A stretch of DNA of 64,000 bases, taken from contig NZ_BMZI01000007.1 in assembly GCF_014652715.1 (NCBI RefSeq), positions 1 to 64,000 on the forward strand, in the 5' to 3' direction. The notes under the pieces are model-generated. The model worked only from the letters and a program-made list of their open reading frames with translations. It was not told the DNA's origin and did not search any database. Below, piece after piece: positions 19,179-28,347 of this stretch. The translations under genes and the position numbers were made by a program. The DNA comes from Salinicola rhizosphaerae (GTDB lineage Bacteria; Pseudomonadota; Gammaproteobacteria; Pseudomonadales; Halomonadaceae). The stretch's first letter is position 1. Every line of letters starts with the position of its first letter.

Positions 19179-20308
19179 CAACACGCATTCCCTTTACGCA
19201 GTATCACACTGCCCGCACTGTAGCCCGCACCGAAGGAACACACCACCCCTATGTCGCCCTCTACCATGTCCTCGCGGTGCAGATGCAGCGCGATGATCGA
19301 CCCCGCCGAACTGGTGTTGGCATAGCGGTCGAGAATGATCGGCGCCTCGGCAGGGGAAGGTTCGCGCCCCAGTACCCGCTGGGCGATCAGATCGTTCATG
19401 TGCCGATTGGCTTGATGCAGCCAGAGACGTTTCACGGACTCGCCGGTCAACGACTGGCTGTCGAGATGCTCGAGAATCAGGCGAGAGACTAGCGGGCACA
19501 CTTCCTTGAATACCTTGCGCCCCTCCTGCACGAACAGCTTGTCGGCCAGGCTTCCGTCCGCCTCGGCCAGACGATTCAGGAAGCCGAAGTTATTGCGGAT
19601 CGCATTGGAGAACTGCGTCGTGAGACGAGTCCCCAGTACCGTGAAGTGTTCTCTCTCCTGAGCCAGATGATCGGCCTCGAGCACGATCGCGGTGCAGGCG
19701 TCACCGAAAATGAAATGACTGTCCCGGTCGCGAAAATTGAGATGTGCCGAGCAGATCTCCGGGTTCACGATCAGCACGCGATCGAGACTGCCCGCGCGAA
19801 TGGCGTTGGTGGCCATGTCGATGGCGAAGGTGGCGCTCGAGCAGGCCACGTTCATGTCGAACGCATAGCCGCCGGCACCGAGCGCCGCCTGCAGCTCCAC
19901 CGATACCGCCGGATAAGGGCGTTGAAGATTGGAGCAGGCAACAATGACCAAATCGATATCGCCCGCCGTGATCCCGGCCTTGTCCAGCGCCTGATTCGCC
20001 GCTGCCAGACCCATTTCTGCCTGCATCGACAGTCTGTCGTTGGGCCGTTCGGGAAGATAAGGGCGCATCCGATCGGGATCGAGAATGCCACTGGACTCCA
20101 TTACGTAACGGCTATGGATGCCCGATGCCTTGACGATGAATGCTTCGCTCGAGTGCGCCAGCGGCTCACGCTCGCCCCGGGCGATAGCCTCGGCGAATCG
20201 CACATTCTCGGCATCGGCCCAGGCATTGAAACTCGCTACCAGTGCGGCGTTGTCGATAGACTCCGGCGGCGTATACAGCCCGGTCGCGGTAATCACGGCT
20301 TGCGTCAT
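19178..20308 (-). CDS. 3-oxoacyl-ACP synthase III-like enzyme (FabH family)
   Basis: A thiolase-fold condensing enzyme of 376 residues. The catalytic triad of the FabH type is present: Cys156 in NVACSSATF, His298 in LWLHQANRHM and Asn331 in RYANTSSAGS. It is longer than housekeeping FabH (about 320) and resembles the longer Pseudomonas FabH-like proteins that use medium-chain acyl-CoA primers; that comparison is from memory. ATG at 20308 has AGGAGGAG just upstream, an unusually strong ribosome site. It begins a coupled run of four genes ending at the terminator at 16665, linking acyl-chain synthesis with MlaA and a partner-switching pair. Confidence 0.85.
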   Translation of the reverse strand: MTQAVITATGLYTPPESIDNAALVASFNAWADAENVRFAEAIARGEREPLAHSSEAFIVKASGIHSRYVMESSGILDPDRMRPYLPERPNDRLSMQAEMGLAAANQALDKAGITAGDIDLVIVACSNLQRPYPAVSVELQAALGAGGYAFDMNVACSSATFAIDMATNAIRAGSLDRVLIVNPEICSAHLNFRDRDSHFIFGDACTAIVLEADHLAQEREHFTVLGTRLTTQFSNAIRNNFGFLNRLAEADGSLADKLFVQEGRKVFKEVCPLVSRLILEHLDSQSLTGESVKRLWLHQANRHMNDLIAQRVLGREPSPAEAPIILDRYANTSSAGSIIALHLHREDMVEGDIGVVCSFGAGYSAGSVILRKGNAC

Positions 20309-20373
20309 GGCTCCTCCTGGCGGCGCTGACCGCTCTTCGATAATTACGCACACCGCGTCGACACGGATGCGCG

Positions 20374-23300
20374 TCAGATGCGCTGCCCGGTCAGCTCCTC
20401 CCAGCGGCGCGCCAGTCTCTTTTCCGACACACTTTCGAGCGTGCCAAGCTGCTGGGCAAAGAGCGACACGCGCCACTCCTGCAGCCACCAGCCAAACTCG
20501 ATCAACGCCTCATCGACGATTCCGTCACGGTGGGTCGACTCCCGTCGGGCGTCCAGGCGTGCTTCCCACTCCTGCACCTGCTGCATGGAGAGCTGATCGC
20601 GACGCCGGTCCCGCGGCGCCTTCTCCAGGCGTATTTCCGCCGCTTGCAGATACCGCGGATAGTGCGCAAGCCAGGGCCCCGCATCGCGCACGAAGCCCGG
20701 ATAGACTAGCCGCTGCATCTGCGCCCTCAGGTCACTATAGGTCAGCGCCAGCGCCAGACTGACATTCCCTTTCAGCGCCTTGGTCACTGCCAGGTGACCC
20801 TGGAGAGCCGGATGCAGATCCTTCATCAGCGACTCGGCATAGCTCACCAGATCGCCCCGCCAGTGCTCGAGCCGTGCATCGAACGCAGCGCGGGAGCGCG
20901 GGAGAGGGTCGGCCGCGACCGTCTGCGCCAGGCAGGCATCGACGATATCGTTGGCCAGCTGTGCCTGCGTGCCCACCTTGGCAAACAGCAGTGCGCAGGA
21001 CTTCAGCGCAGGCAGGTCGCGCTGCAGATAGCGCACGGTATCCGGCAGACGCCGGCGTGCCAGCCGAATCAACCCTTCTCGATGCGCCGCTTCAGCGCGG
21101 GCGGCATGGTCGAACCAGGCGACACCGAATTCATCGTCCTGTTCGACCAGCGCGGGATAGACCTCGACCTGAATACCCGCCTGGCGCGTGGTGCGAGACG
21201 TCGGCAGCGCTTCCTGCGGCAGCTCGCTCAGCGCCTCGACGCTCTCCTTCTGCGCGTCCGCCAGCGCCTTCGCGCCCTCGGCGGCCGCCTCGTTGAAACG
21301 GTTCTGCAATACGTGAAGATCACGTCCCTCGCCGAGCACGACGCCTTCGTGATCGACCACGCGCAGATTCATGATCAAATGCGGTTCGAGCTGGTCGAGC
21401 GCCCAGACCGTGGGATCCAGCCGGGTCCCCGTCTTGACCCGCAGGAACTCGCCCAGCGCCTCCTCCACCGGACGCTCGTCCGGCGTCAACGTCGCCAGCG
21501 CCGCGTCGACCCAATCCGGGATCGGCACGATCTGCCGCCGCAAGGACTTGGGCAGCCCCTTCAATAGCGCGATGCACTTCTCCCTGAGCAGTCCCGGCAC
21601 CAGCCAGGAGAGCCGGCCCGCCGGCAGCTGCGCCAGCATCACGACCGGTACCGTCATGGTCACGCCATCATCGGGCGCACCGGGGGCGAAGTGGTAGCTG
21701 AGCGGGTAGCGCACCCCGTTGAAGACCAGTTCGTCGGGGTACTGTTCGACGCTGACATCGTCGGCGTCTCTCGACATCAGGGCGGCCTTGTCGAGCTCCA
21801 GAATCCCCGGAGACTCTCGCTCGGCACGCTTGCGCCAGCTCTCGAAACTCTTGCCGCTGGCGATATCGGCGGGAATGCGCTCGTCGTAGAACGCGTAGAG
21901 CGTCTCCTCGTCGACCAGGATGTCACGCTTACGGGCACGGTCCTCGAGCTCCTCGACTTCCGCCACCAGCGCCCGGTTGTGCGCGAAGAATGACGCGCGC
22001 GTCTCGAAATCGCCCTCCACCAGCGCGCGACGAATGAAAAGTTCACGCGCTTCGCCCGGCGCCACCTTGGCGTAATCCACCCGCCGTCCGGTGACGATCG
22101 GCAGCCCGAACAGCGTGACCTGCTCGCGAGCGATGACCTGCGCACGCTTGCGCTCCCAGTGCGGGTCGCTGTAGGCGCGCTTGATCAGATGTGCCGCCTG
22201 CGGCTCTATCCACTCCGGCTGGATCCGCGCCGCGTCGCGAGCGAACAGGCGGCTGGTCTCGACCAGCTCACCCGCCATCACCCACTTGGGTGGCTTCTTC
22301 GACAGCCCCGATGAGGGGTGAATCACGAACTTGCGATTACGCGCCCCGAGAAATTCACGGCTCTCCGGCTGCAGCTGGCCCAGGTTGGAAAGCAGCCCGG
22401 CAAGCAGCGCTTGGTGCAGCCGATTGGCATCGACGCTCGGTTGCTTGTCCGGCTCGTCGCCACCGGGTTCGGCTGGCTGCATCGCACTGGTGAACTCGAG
22501 CTTCATGTCTCGCGTCAACTGACGTAGCTGGCGGTAGGTATCGTGCCACTCGCGCAGGCGCAGGTAGCTCAGGTAGTGATCGCGACACCAGCGGCGCAGC
22601 TGGTTACCGGAGAGTTCCTCGCGCGCCGCGTCGAAACCCTGCCAGAGATTCAGCCAGGCCACGAAATCGGAGTGCGGGTCCTCCCACTGCTTGTGTTTCT
22701 GATCGGCGGCCTGGCGCTTCTCCGCCGGTCGCTCACGCGGGTCCTGAATCGCCAGCGCGCTGACCACGATCAGCGTCTCGCGCAGACAGCCGAACTGTTC
22801 GCCCGCCAGCACCATGCGACCGAGCCGGGGATCGATGGGCAGCCGCGACAGCCGCCGACCGAGCGGCGTCATCGTCTCGCCCGCATCGACCGCGCCGAGT
22901 TCGAACAGCAACCGGTAGCCATCCTTGACGAAGCGCGGGTCCGGCGCGTCGACGAACGGAAAATCGAACACGTCGCCAAGCTTCAGCGCCAGCATCGACA
23001 GGATGACGGATGCCAGGTTCGTACGCTGGATCTCGGGTTCGGTGAACTCGGGACGAGAGAGAAAATCCTCCTCGCTGTAGAGACGGATGCAGACGCCCTC
23101 CGCCACACGACCGCAGCGTCCCTTGCGCTGATCGGCGCTGGCCTGGCTCACCGGTTCGATCGGCAGACGCTGGACCTTGGCGCGGAAGCTGTAGCGACTC
23201 ATGCGCACCAGCCCCGGGTCGATCACGTAGCGGATGCCCGGCACGGTCAGCGAGGTTTCCGCCACGTTGGTCGAGAGCACGATGCGCCGCCCGGCGTGAG

Positions 23301-24432
23301 ACTGGAACACCCGATTCTGCTCGGCGTTGGAGAGCCTGGCGTAGAGCGGCAGAATCTCGGTGCTCTTGAGTTCGGCCCGGCGCAGCACATCCGCGGTTTC
23401 CCGTATTTCGCGCTCGCCGGGGAGGAAGATCAGGATGTCTCGCGGGCCGCTGTACCAACGTTTCTCACGCTCGATGCCATCGATCTCGTCGACCGCGGCA
23501 AGAATCCCCTCCTGTAGCGAAAGATCGTCTTCCTCGCGGGATTCCCGCACCAGCGGCCGATAGTGCACGTCGACCGGGTAGGCGCGACCGGAAACCTCGA
23601 TCACCGGCGCCGGACGCGACTCGCCGTCTCGCTCGACGGCAAAATGACGCGACAGCCGCTCGACGTCGATCGTCGCCGAGGTGATGATCACCTTGAGGTC
23701 GGAACGTCGCGCGGTCAGACGTTTGAGATAACCCAGCAGAAAATCGATGTTGAGGCTGCGTTCGTGCGCCTCGTCGATGATGATCGCCTCATAGCGAGTG
23801 AGGTCGGGATCGTGCTGCGTCTCGGCTAGCAGAATACCGTCGGTCATGAGCTTGACCAGCGTGTCATCGCTGCTCTGGTCGGTGAAACGCACCTGATAGC
23901 CGACCTGCTGCCCCAGCGGCACCTCCAGCTCCTCGGCCAGTCGGCTCGCGACGGAGCGCGCCGCAAGCCGGCGCGGCTGGGTATGCCCGATCATGCCACG
24001 ACGACCGAGCCCCAGCTCCAGGCAGAGCTTGGGCAGCTGCGTCGTCTTGCCGGACCCGGTCTCGCCCGCCACGACCACGACCTGATGCTCGCGCAACGCC
24101 TCGAGAATGGTCTCGCGCTTGGCCGCCACGGGCAGCGATTCGGGATAGGCGAGCGTCACCGGCTGGCGCTGACGCCGCTCGACGACGTCGCGGGAGGCCT
24201 GCAGTCGCGCCTCGATCTCGCCAAGCGAGCGATCAATCGGTTTACCGTCACGGGCACGGCGGGCCAGCCGCGAGAGACGCCGGCGCTGCTCATGAGCATC
24301 ACGCAGCATGCATGACGCCAGACGCGTCTCGAGATCGTTCAGAGTTTGCAGGGATTGTGAAGCGGTAGCGCTCAAGAGTTCCTCGACATCGGCAACGACA
24401 CGGTCAGCCATTCGCGATGGCTGACCGTCCAT
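20374..24432 (-). CDS. hrpA: ATP-dependent RNA helicase HrpA (DEAH box)
   Basis: A large 1352-residue DEAH helicase, close in size to E. coli HrpA (1300), involved in mRNA processing and ribosome rescue. Walker A GETGSGKT is at 123-130 and DEAH at 220-223, followed by SATI, the HA2 winged-helix/ratchet region, an OB-fold and the long HrpA-specific C-terminal domain (DUF3418). The start at 24432 is supported by GGGAGGG seven bases upstream; a later in-frame ATG at 24411 lies within a perfect hairpin (24400-24428). The fabH-like gene follows 65 bases after its stop. Confidence 0.94.
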   Translation of the reverse strand: MDGQPSRMADRVVADVEELLSATASQSLQTLNDLETRLASCMLRDAHEQRRRLSRLARRARDGKPIDRSLGEIEARLQASRDVVERRQRQPVTLAYPESLPVAAKRETILEALREHQVVVVAGETGSGKTTQLPKLCLELGLGRRGMIGHTQPRRLAARSVASRLAEELEVPLGQQVGYQVRFTDQSSDDTLVKLMTDGILLAETQHDPDLTRYEAIIIDEAHERSLNIDFLLGYLKRLTARRSDLKVIITSATIDVERLSRHFAVERDGESRPAPVIEVSGRAYPVDVHYRPLVRESREEDDLSLQEGILAAVDEIDGIEREKRWYSGPRDILIFLPGEREIRETADVLRRAELKSTEILPLYARLSNAEQNRVFQSHAGRRIVLSTNVAETSLTVPGIRYVIDPGLVRMSRYSFRAKVQRLPIEPVSQASADQRKGRCGRVAEGVCIRLYSEEDFLSRPEFTEPEIQRTNLASVILSMLALKLGDVFDFPFVDAPDPRFVKDGYRLLFELGAVDAGETMTPLGRRLSRLPIDPRLGRMVLAGEQFGCLRETLIVVSALAIQDPRERPAEKRQAADQKHKQWEDPHSDFVAWLNLWQGFDAAREELSGNQLRRWCRDHYLSYLRLREWHDTYRQLRQLTRDMKLEFTSAMQPAEPGGDEPDKQPSVDANRLHQALLAGLLSNLGQLQPESREFLGARNRKFVIHPSSGLSKKPPKWVMAGELVETSRLFARDAARIQPEWIEPQAAHLIKRAYSDPHWERKRAQVIAREQVTLFGLPIVTGRRVDYAKVAPGEARELFIRRALVEGDFETRASFFAHNRALVAEVEELEDRARKRDILVDEETLYAFYDERIPADIASGKSFESWRKRAERESPGILELDKAALMSRDADDVSVEQYPDELVFNGVRYPLSYHFAPGAPDDGVTMTVPVVMLAQLPAGRLSWLVPGLLREKCIALLKGLPKSLRRQIVPIPDWVDAALATLTPDERPVEEALGEFLRVKTGTRLDPTVWALDQLEPHLIMNLRVVDHEGVVLGEGRDLHVLQNRFNEAAAEGAKALADAQKESVEALSELPQEALPTSRTTRQAGIQVEVYPALVEQDDEFGVAWFDHAARAEAAHREGLIRLARRRLPDTVRYLQRDLPALKSCALLFAKVGTQAQLANDIVDACLAQTVAADPLPRSRAAFDARLEHWRGDLVSYAESLMKDLHPALQGHLAVTKALKGNVSLALALTYSDLRAQMQRLVYPGFVRDAGPWLAHYPRYLQAAEIRLEKAPRDRRRDQLSMQQVQEWEARLDARRESTHRDGIVDEALIEFGWWLQEWRVSLFAQQLGTLESVSEKRLARRWEELTGQRI
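24400..24428 (-). repeat. Perfect 12-bp inverted repeat over the first codons of hrpA
   Basis: ACGGTCAGCCAT (24400-24411) and ATGGCTGACCGT (24417-24428) pair perfectly around a TCGCG loop. In the mRNA the hairpin begins four bases after the ATG at 24432 and includes the alternative ATG at 24411 at its apex. A stem of this strength so close to the start could limit ribosome loading. Confidence 0.9.
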
Positions 24433-24485
24433 TGTAGCGCCCTCCCGGCCTCGACTCACGCCGACCGATTGGCGGACTCAGTCTC

Positions 24486-26159
24486 TCACGTCGAGGGTGC
24501 TGCGGATTCGTCGCGCAGCTCTCGCCGGAGCACCTTGCCGACGTTGCTTTTCGGGAGTTCATCGCGAAGCTCGACGAACTTCGGCACCTTGTAGCCGGTC
24601 AGCTCCTTCTTGCACCACTGACGCAGCACCTGCGGATCGAGCGCGTCGTTGCGCGCGACCACGAACAGCTTGATCGCCTCGCCGGTCTCCTCGTCGGGCA
24701 CACCGACGGCGGCCGCCTCGACCACGTCGGGATGGCCGGCGACCACCTCTTCGATCTCGTTGGGATAGACGTTGAAGCCGGAGACCAGAATCATGTCCTT
24801 CTTGCGGTCGACGATCTTGACGTAGCCATCGGGCTGCACCATCGCCATGTCGCCAGTGCGCAACCAGCCGTCCTCGTCGATCGTCTTCGCGGTATCGTCC
24901 GGTCGATTCCAGTACCCCTTCATGACCTGCGGGCCCTTCACGCAGAGCTCGCCTCGCTCGCCGCGCGCGACGGATCGCCCCTCGTCGTCGACGATGCGCA
25001 CCGAGGTGCCGGGCACCGGTCGCCCGATGGTACCGATCTGCGGCGACGCCGGCGGATTGACCAACGCAATGGGCGAGGTCTCGGTCAAGCCATAGCCCTC
25101 GACGATGCCGTTACCGGTGGTGGTCCGCCAGCGCTCGGCCACCACCTGGGTCAACGCCATGCCGCCGGAAATCGTCAGCTTGAGACCGGAAAAGTCCAGC
25201 GCCTTGAAATCGTCGCGCTGGCACAGCGCGTTGAACAGCGTATTGAGCCCGACGAAGACACTGAACGGGGTTCTGGAAAGCGTCTTCACGAACCCGGCGA
25301 TATCGCGCGGATTGGGGATCAGCACGTTGTGCTGCCCTGTGGTCATCGCGAACAGGCAGTTCACGGTAAACGTATAGATGTGGTAGCACGGCAGCGGCGC
25401 GATGATCGTTTCGGCGCCCTCGTCGAGCGTGTCGCCAAGCAGCTGCTGCGTCTGCAGCATGTTGGCGATCAAGTTGCGGTGGGTCAGCATCGCTCCCTTG
25501 GCCACGCCGGTCGTGCCGCCGGTGTACTGCAGAACGGCGACATCGTCGCCTCGCGAAGCGACAGGCTCGGGGCGATGACGACCGCCGGCCGCGAGCGCTT
25601 CACGCAGACTTTTTGCCCTGGGCAGCGAGTAAACCGGCACCAGCTTCTTGACGTGGCGAACGGCAAAATTGATCAGCGGACGCTTCGGCCAGGAGTGCAG
25701 ATCGCCCATTGCCGTCACGACCACATGGCGTATTTCCGTCTGATCGAGGACTTTCTCCACCTTCTGCGCCATATTGGCCAGCACGACGACCGCCTTGGCG
25801 CCAGCGTCGCTGAACTGATGCCGCATCTCGCGCTCGGTATACAGCGGGTTGGTGTTGACGACGACCAGTCCGGCTTTGAGCGCGCCAAACACCACGACCG
25901 GAAACTGCAGCACATTGGGCAGCTGAACGGCGATACGATCGCCCGGCACCAGATCGGTTTCGCGCTGAAGCCAAGCGGCAAAGTGATCGGAAAGACGATC
26001 GATGTCACGGTAGCGAAGCGTCTGCCCCATGCAGCTGAAGGCAGGCTTGTCGGCGAAACGGCGGCAGGCATCGGCGATGATGTCATTGATCGACTCGAAC
26101 GCCTCCATGCCTTCGAGAGGCGCCCCTGTTTCGAGTTCCGGCGAGAAGCTTTCGCTCAT
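24486..26159 (-). CDS. fadD: Long-chain fatty acid:CoA ligase
   Basis: FadD activates fatty acids to acyl-CoA through an acyl-adenylate, on the cytoplasmic side of the inner membrane. The 557 residues match E. coli FadD (561). The AMP-binding motif YTGGTTGVAKGA is near 210-221. The motif VEGYGLTETSP and GWLRTGD (FACS signature) follow, and the C-terminal catalytic Lys lies in KSNVGKVLRREL. ATG at 26159 has AGGAGA. It stands between hrpA and a von Willebrand A gene on the same strand. Confidence 0.93.
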   Translation of the reverse strand: MSESFSPELETGAPLEGMEAFESINDIIADACRRFADKPAFSCMGQTLRYRDIDRLSDHFAAWLQRETDLVPGDRIAVQLPNVLQFPVVVFGALKAGLVVVNTNPLYTEREMRHQFSDAGAKAVVVLANMAQKVEKVLDQTEIRHVVVTAMGDLHSWPKRPLINFAVRHVKKLVPVYSLPRAKSLREALAAGGRHRPEPVASRGDDVAVLQYTGGTTGVAKGAMLTHRNLIANMLQTQQLLGDTLDEGAETIIAPLPCYHIYTFTVNCLFAMTTGQHNVLIPNPRDIAGFVKTLSRTPFSVFVGLNTLFNALCQRDDFKALDFSGLKLTISGGMALTQVVAERWRTTTGNGIVEGYGLTETSPIALVNPPASPQIGTIGRPVPGTSVRIVDDEGRSVARGERGELCVKGPQVMKGYWNRPDDTAKTIDEDGWLRTGDMAMVQPDGYVKIVDRKKDMILVSGFNVYPNEIEEVVAGHPDVVEAAAVGVPDEETGEAIKLFVVARNDALDPQVLRQWCKKELTGYKVPKFVELRDELPKSNVGKVLRRELRDESAAPST

Positions 26160-26222
26160 GGGTTCTCCTGAAAATGGCTCGGCGGGTCGTCTCTCTTATA
26201 TCAGGATCGCGCGCCGGCGACC

Positions 26223-26240
26223 CTGCCACCAAAGTGGCAG
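26223..26240. other. Intergenic hairpin between the VWA gene and fadD
   Basis: CTGCCAC and GTGGCAG pair perfectly around a CAAA loop, about 100 bases after the stop of the VWA gene. No T run follows on the minus strand, so termination is doubtful. The rest of the 184-base gap should hold the fadD promoter; I cannot pick one out. Confidence 0.35.
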
Positions 26241-26343
26241 AAAACCGCCGCCGGCCAGGAAGTTATCCGTATTGGTGGATCTGTCTGAGTGGCAAGGCTG
26301 GGGCCGGCACGTCTGCATCGCGCTTCCTCTTGAAGCCCCAGCT

Positions 26344-28158
26344 TCACAGTCGCGGTTCGGCGCGTCGCGAGAGTCGACGACGAGTCACCGCCCGCCGCCA
26401 GCGCAGCAGCAACCATAGCAGCACGATCACGCCGATCACGGCCCAGGTCACGGGGCGCTGAGCATAGGTTTCCACGTAAGGCCTGGCGTATCGCCAACCC
26501 TGCTGGGCCTTCTCGACGGCGATGTCCGCCATCTGCGAGGCAGAGAGCCCGTCAGTCAATGAGTCGCCGTCGGAGGAAGTGCCGAGCCCGTCGTCCTGCT
26601 CCCGCGACTGACTGGTAACGCCAGAAGCCAGATCGGCACCGCTGAGGCCCACCGCCGCATCGGGATTGAGCCGAACGATCGGCAGTTCGAAATGTAGCGT
26701 CCGGCCATCGAGGCGAGCTTCGGCCTGAATCTGGACCGGCAGCGACTCGTTGGGGTCGGTCTGCGGCACATCGATGATCCACTCGCGTGGCCCCGTCTGG
26801 CGAATCGCCAGAGGTTTACCGGTCAAGGTGGCGCTGAGCTGAGTGTTGTCGACGTCGAGATCAGGCTGGTTCGCCCGCACCACGATCTGGGTGCCGTCCT
26901 GGCTCAGCTCGGCGCTCAGCGCGGCAACCACATTGACCGTCTGCACCTGCTGGCGAATCAGTCGATCGCTGCGCGCGATCAGCGTCAGTCGTGCGTTACC
27001 GAGCTGATCGGCACCGGGTAGCTCGCCCCGATAATGGCGACCGTCGGCAACGAGCGGCGCAGCCGCCAGCCGATTGCCGTCGAGATCGTCAAGCTCGGCA
27101 CTGACGGCAAGGTCGCTTGGCAGCTGATCGGGCGCGAGCGGCGAACCGTCTCGCTCGAGCCAGACATCGAGCGGCGTCGAGAAGCCGCGATAGAGGGTCG
27201 CCGGCAGCTCGGCGCTGCGAAGTACCGTGTCGGCCTGGATACTGATGCGGCTGTCACCGCCGACCTGCCCCTCGATGCGCCACTGGCCGGGCGCCGGGTC
27301 GGGCACGGTGATCAGGTCGTAACGCTGGCTGCTCTGCCACTCCACCTTGCCGGGGTGATCGTCGCGCGAATACCGCTGCCCGTCCGGGCCCACCAGGACC
27401 GGCGAATCGGCACCCGGTGCATGAAACAGCAGCGCATTGAACTCGTCGATGTCGTCGTCGATGCGGAAGTGCTGCTGGTCATCGATCGGCACCTGATCGC
27501 CAGGCACGATGCGGTCCAGCACGTCGAGAAACGCACGCAGCAGCTCATCGGGGGTGTGTGCGACCGCCGCCAGCCCGCCGGTCCGCTGGGCAATCTGCTC
27601 GAGCAGCGGCAGATCGACGTTGCTGGAGAGCGCGATGGGATGCACGACGACGTCTCGCGAGGCGAGGTCGGGCGCCAGCTGCGCGAGTATCCGTTGCCGG
27701 GAAGACGCGTCGAGATCACGTTTCCGGGCACCACTCGCGGGCAGATCGACCATCCCGTCGGTCAACAGAATCAAGTGCCTGTCGCTATCTTCTGGCGGTG
27801 CCGCGGCCGCAGCGGTCAGCGCTTTTTCGATATCGGTGAACTGCTGGTAGTCGGTCAGCCGCGAACGCAGTTCGGCGACACGGCGTCGCCAGCTATCATC
27901 GATAGGCGCGCTGGGCAGGGGATTGGCTACCGTGGTACCGAATGTCCAGATCGAACCCCGAGCGCTCGGCGGCAGTAGCGCTGCCGCGAGCCCGAGCGCA
28001 TTGGCACGAAGATTCTGCGGATCGTTCTGCTTCATGCTGCCGGATACGTCCATCACCATCCGGACATCCGGCGCGGCAGGTTCCGTCTGGGCCTGGGCCA
28101 GCGCCAACCCCGGTAGAGAGAGCAGCGCCCAGAGGGCGATCGACAGCAGACCCCGCAT
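26344..28158 (-). CDS. Membrane-anchored von Willebrand factor A domain protein
   Basis: A 604-residue envelope protein. A signal peptide covers about residues 1-22 (ALLSLPGLALAQA), then a VWA domain with the MIDAS motif DVSGS at 37-41 and a later LLTDGM segment (about 140). A beta-rich middle region (about 230-500) follows, and a single C-terminal membrane span (about 570-590, WAVIGVIVLLWLLL) ends in a basic tail. The bulk should therefore be periplasmic. It lacks the hydrophobic pairs of BatA/BatB and has no MoxR ATPase nearby, so the role is open. ATG at 28158 has AGGAAG upstream. Its leader contains a 13-bp tandem repeat. Confidence 0.8.
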   Translation of the reverse strand: MRGLLSIALWALLSLPGLALAQAQTEPAAPDVRMVMDVSGSMKQNDPQNLRANALGLAAALLPPSARGSIWTFGTTVANPLPSAPIDDSWRRRVAELRSRLTDYQQFTDIEKALTAAAAAPPEDSDRHLILLTDGMVDLPASGARKRDLDASSRQRILAQLAPDLASRDVVVHPIALSSNVDLPLLEQIAQRTGGLAAVAHTPDELLRAFLDVLDRIVPGDQVPIDDQQHFRIDDDIDEFNALLFHAPGADSPVLVGPDGQRYSRDDHPGKVEWQSSQRYDLITVPDPAPGQWRIEGQVGGDSRISIQADTVLRSAELPATLYRGFSTPLDVWLERDGSPLAPDQLPSDLAVSAELDDLDGNRLAAAPLVADGRHYRGELPGADQLGNARLTLIARSDRLIRQQVQTVNVVAALSAELSQDGTQIVVRANQPDLDVDNTQLSATLTGKPLAIRQTGPREWIIDVPQTDPNESLPVQIQAEARLDGRTLHFELPIVRLNPDAAVGLSGADLASGVTSQSREQDDGLGTSSDGDSLTDGLSASQMADIAVEKAQQGWRYARPYVETYAQRPVTWAVIGVIVLLWLLLRWRRAVTRRRLSRRAEPRL

Positions 28159-28173
28159 TTCACGCTTCCTTAT

Positions 28174-28238
28174 TGAAATAAACAGTCGAAATAAACGGTC
28201 GAAATAAACGGTTGAAATAGACAGTAGAAAAAGACGTT
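28174..28238 (-). repeat. 13-bp tandem repeat in the leader of the VWA gene (five units)
   Basis: On the plus strand the units are TGAAATAAACAGT (28174), CGAAATAAACGGT (28187), CGAAATAAACGGT (28200), TGAAATAGACAGT (28213) and a diverged AGAAAAAGACGTT (28226). The array is AT-rich in a GC-rich region and ends 15 bases before the start of the VWA gene. Thirteen is not a multiple of three, and the array lies outside the gene as called. Confidence 0.9.
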
Positions 28239-28347
28239 TGCAATCAACGACTCGCCAAGGCAGACAGCGCAAGCACGAGCCAGACGGCTAAATGGACAGC
28301 ATGGCTGGTGAGCGTCGTGGCACCAGCCTTCCAGTCGCGCCGGTCGC

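Noticed and set aside
28174-28238. CRISPR-like array
   Set aside because: The repeats are only 13 bases and directly adjacent, without spacers; no cas genes are present.
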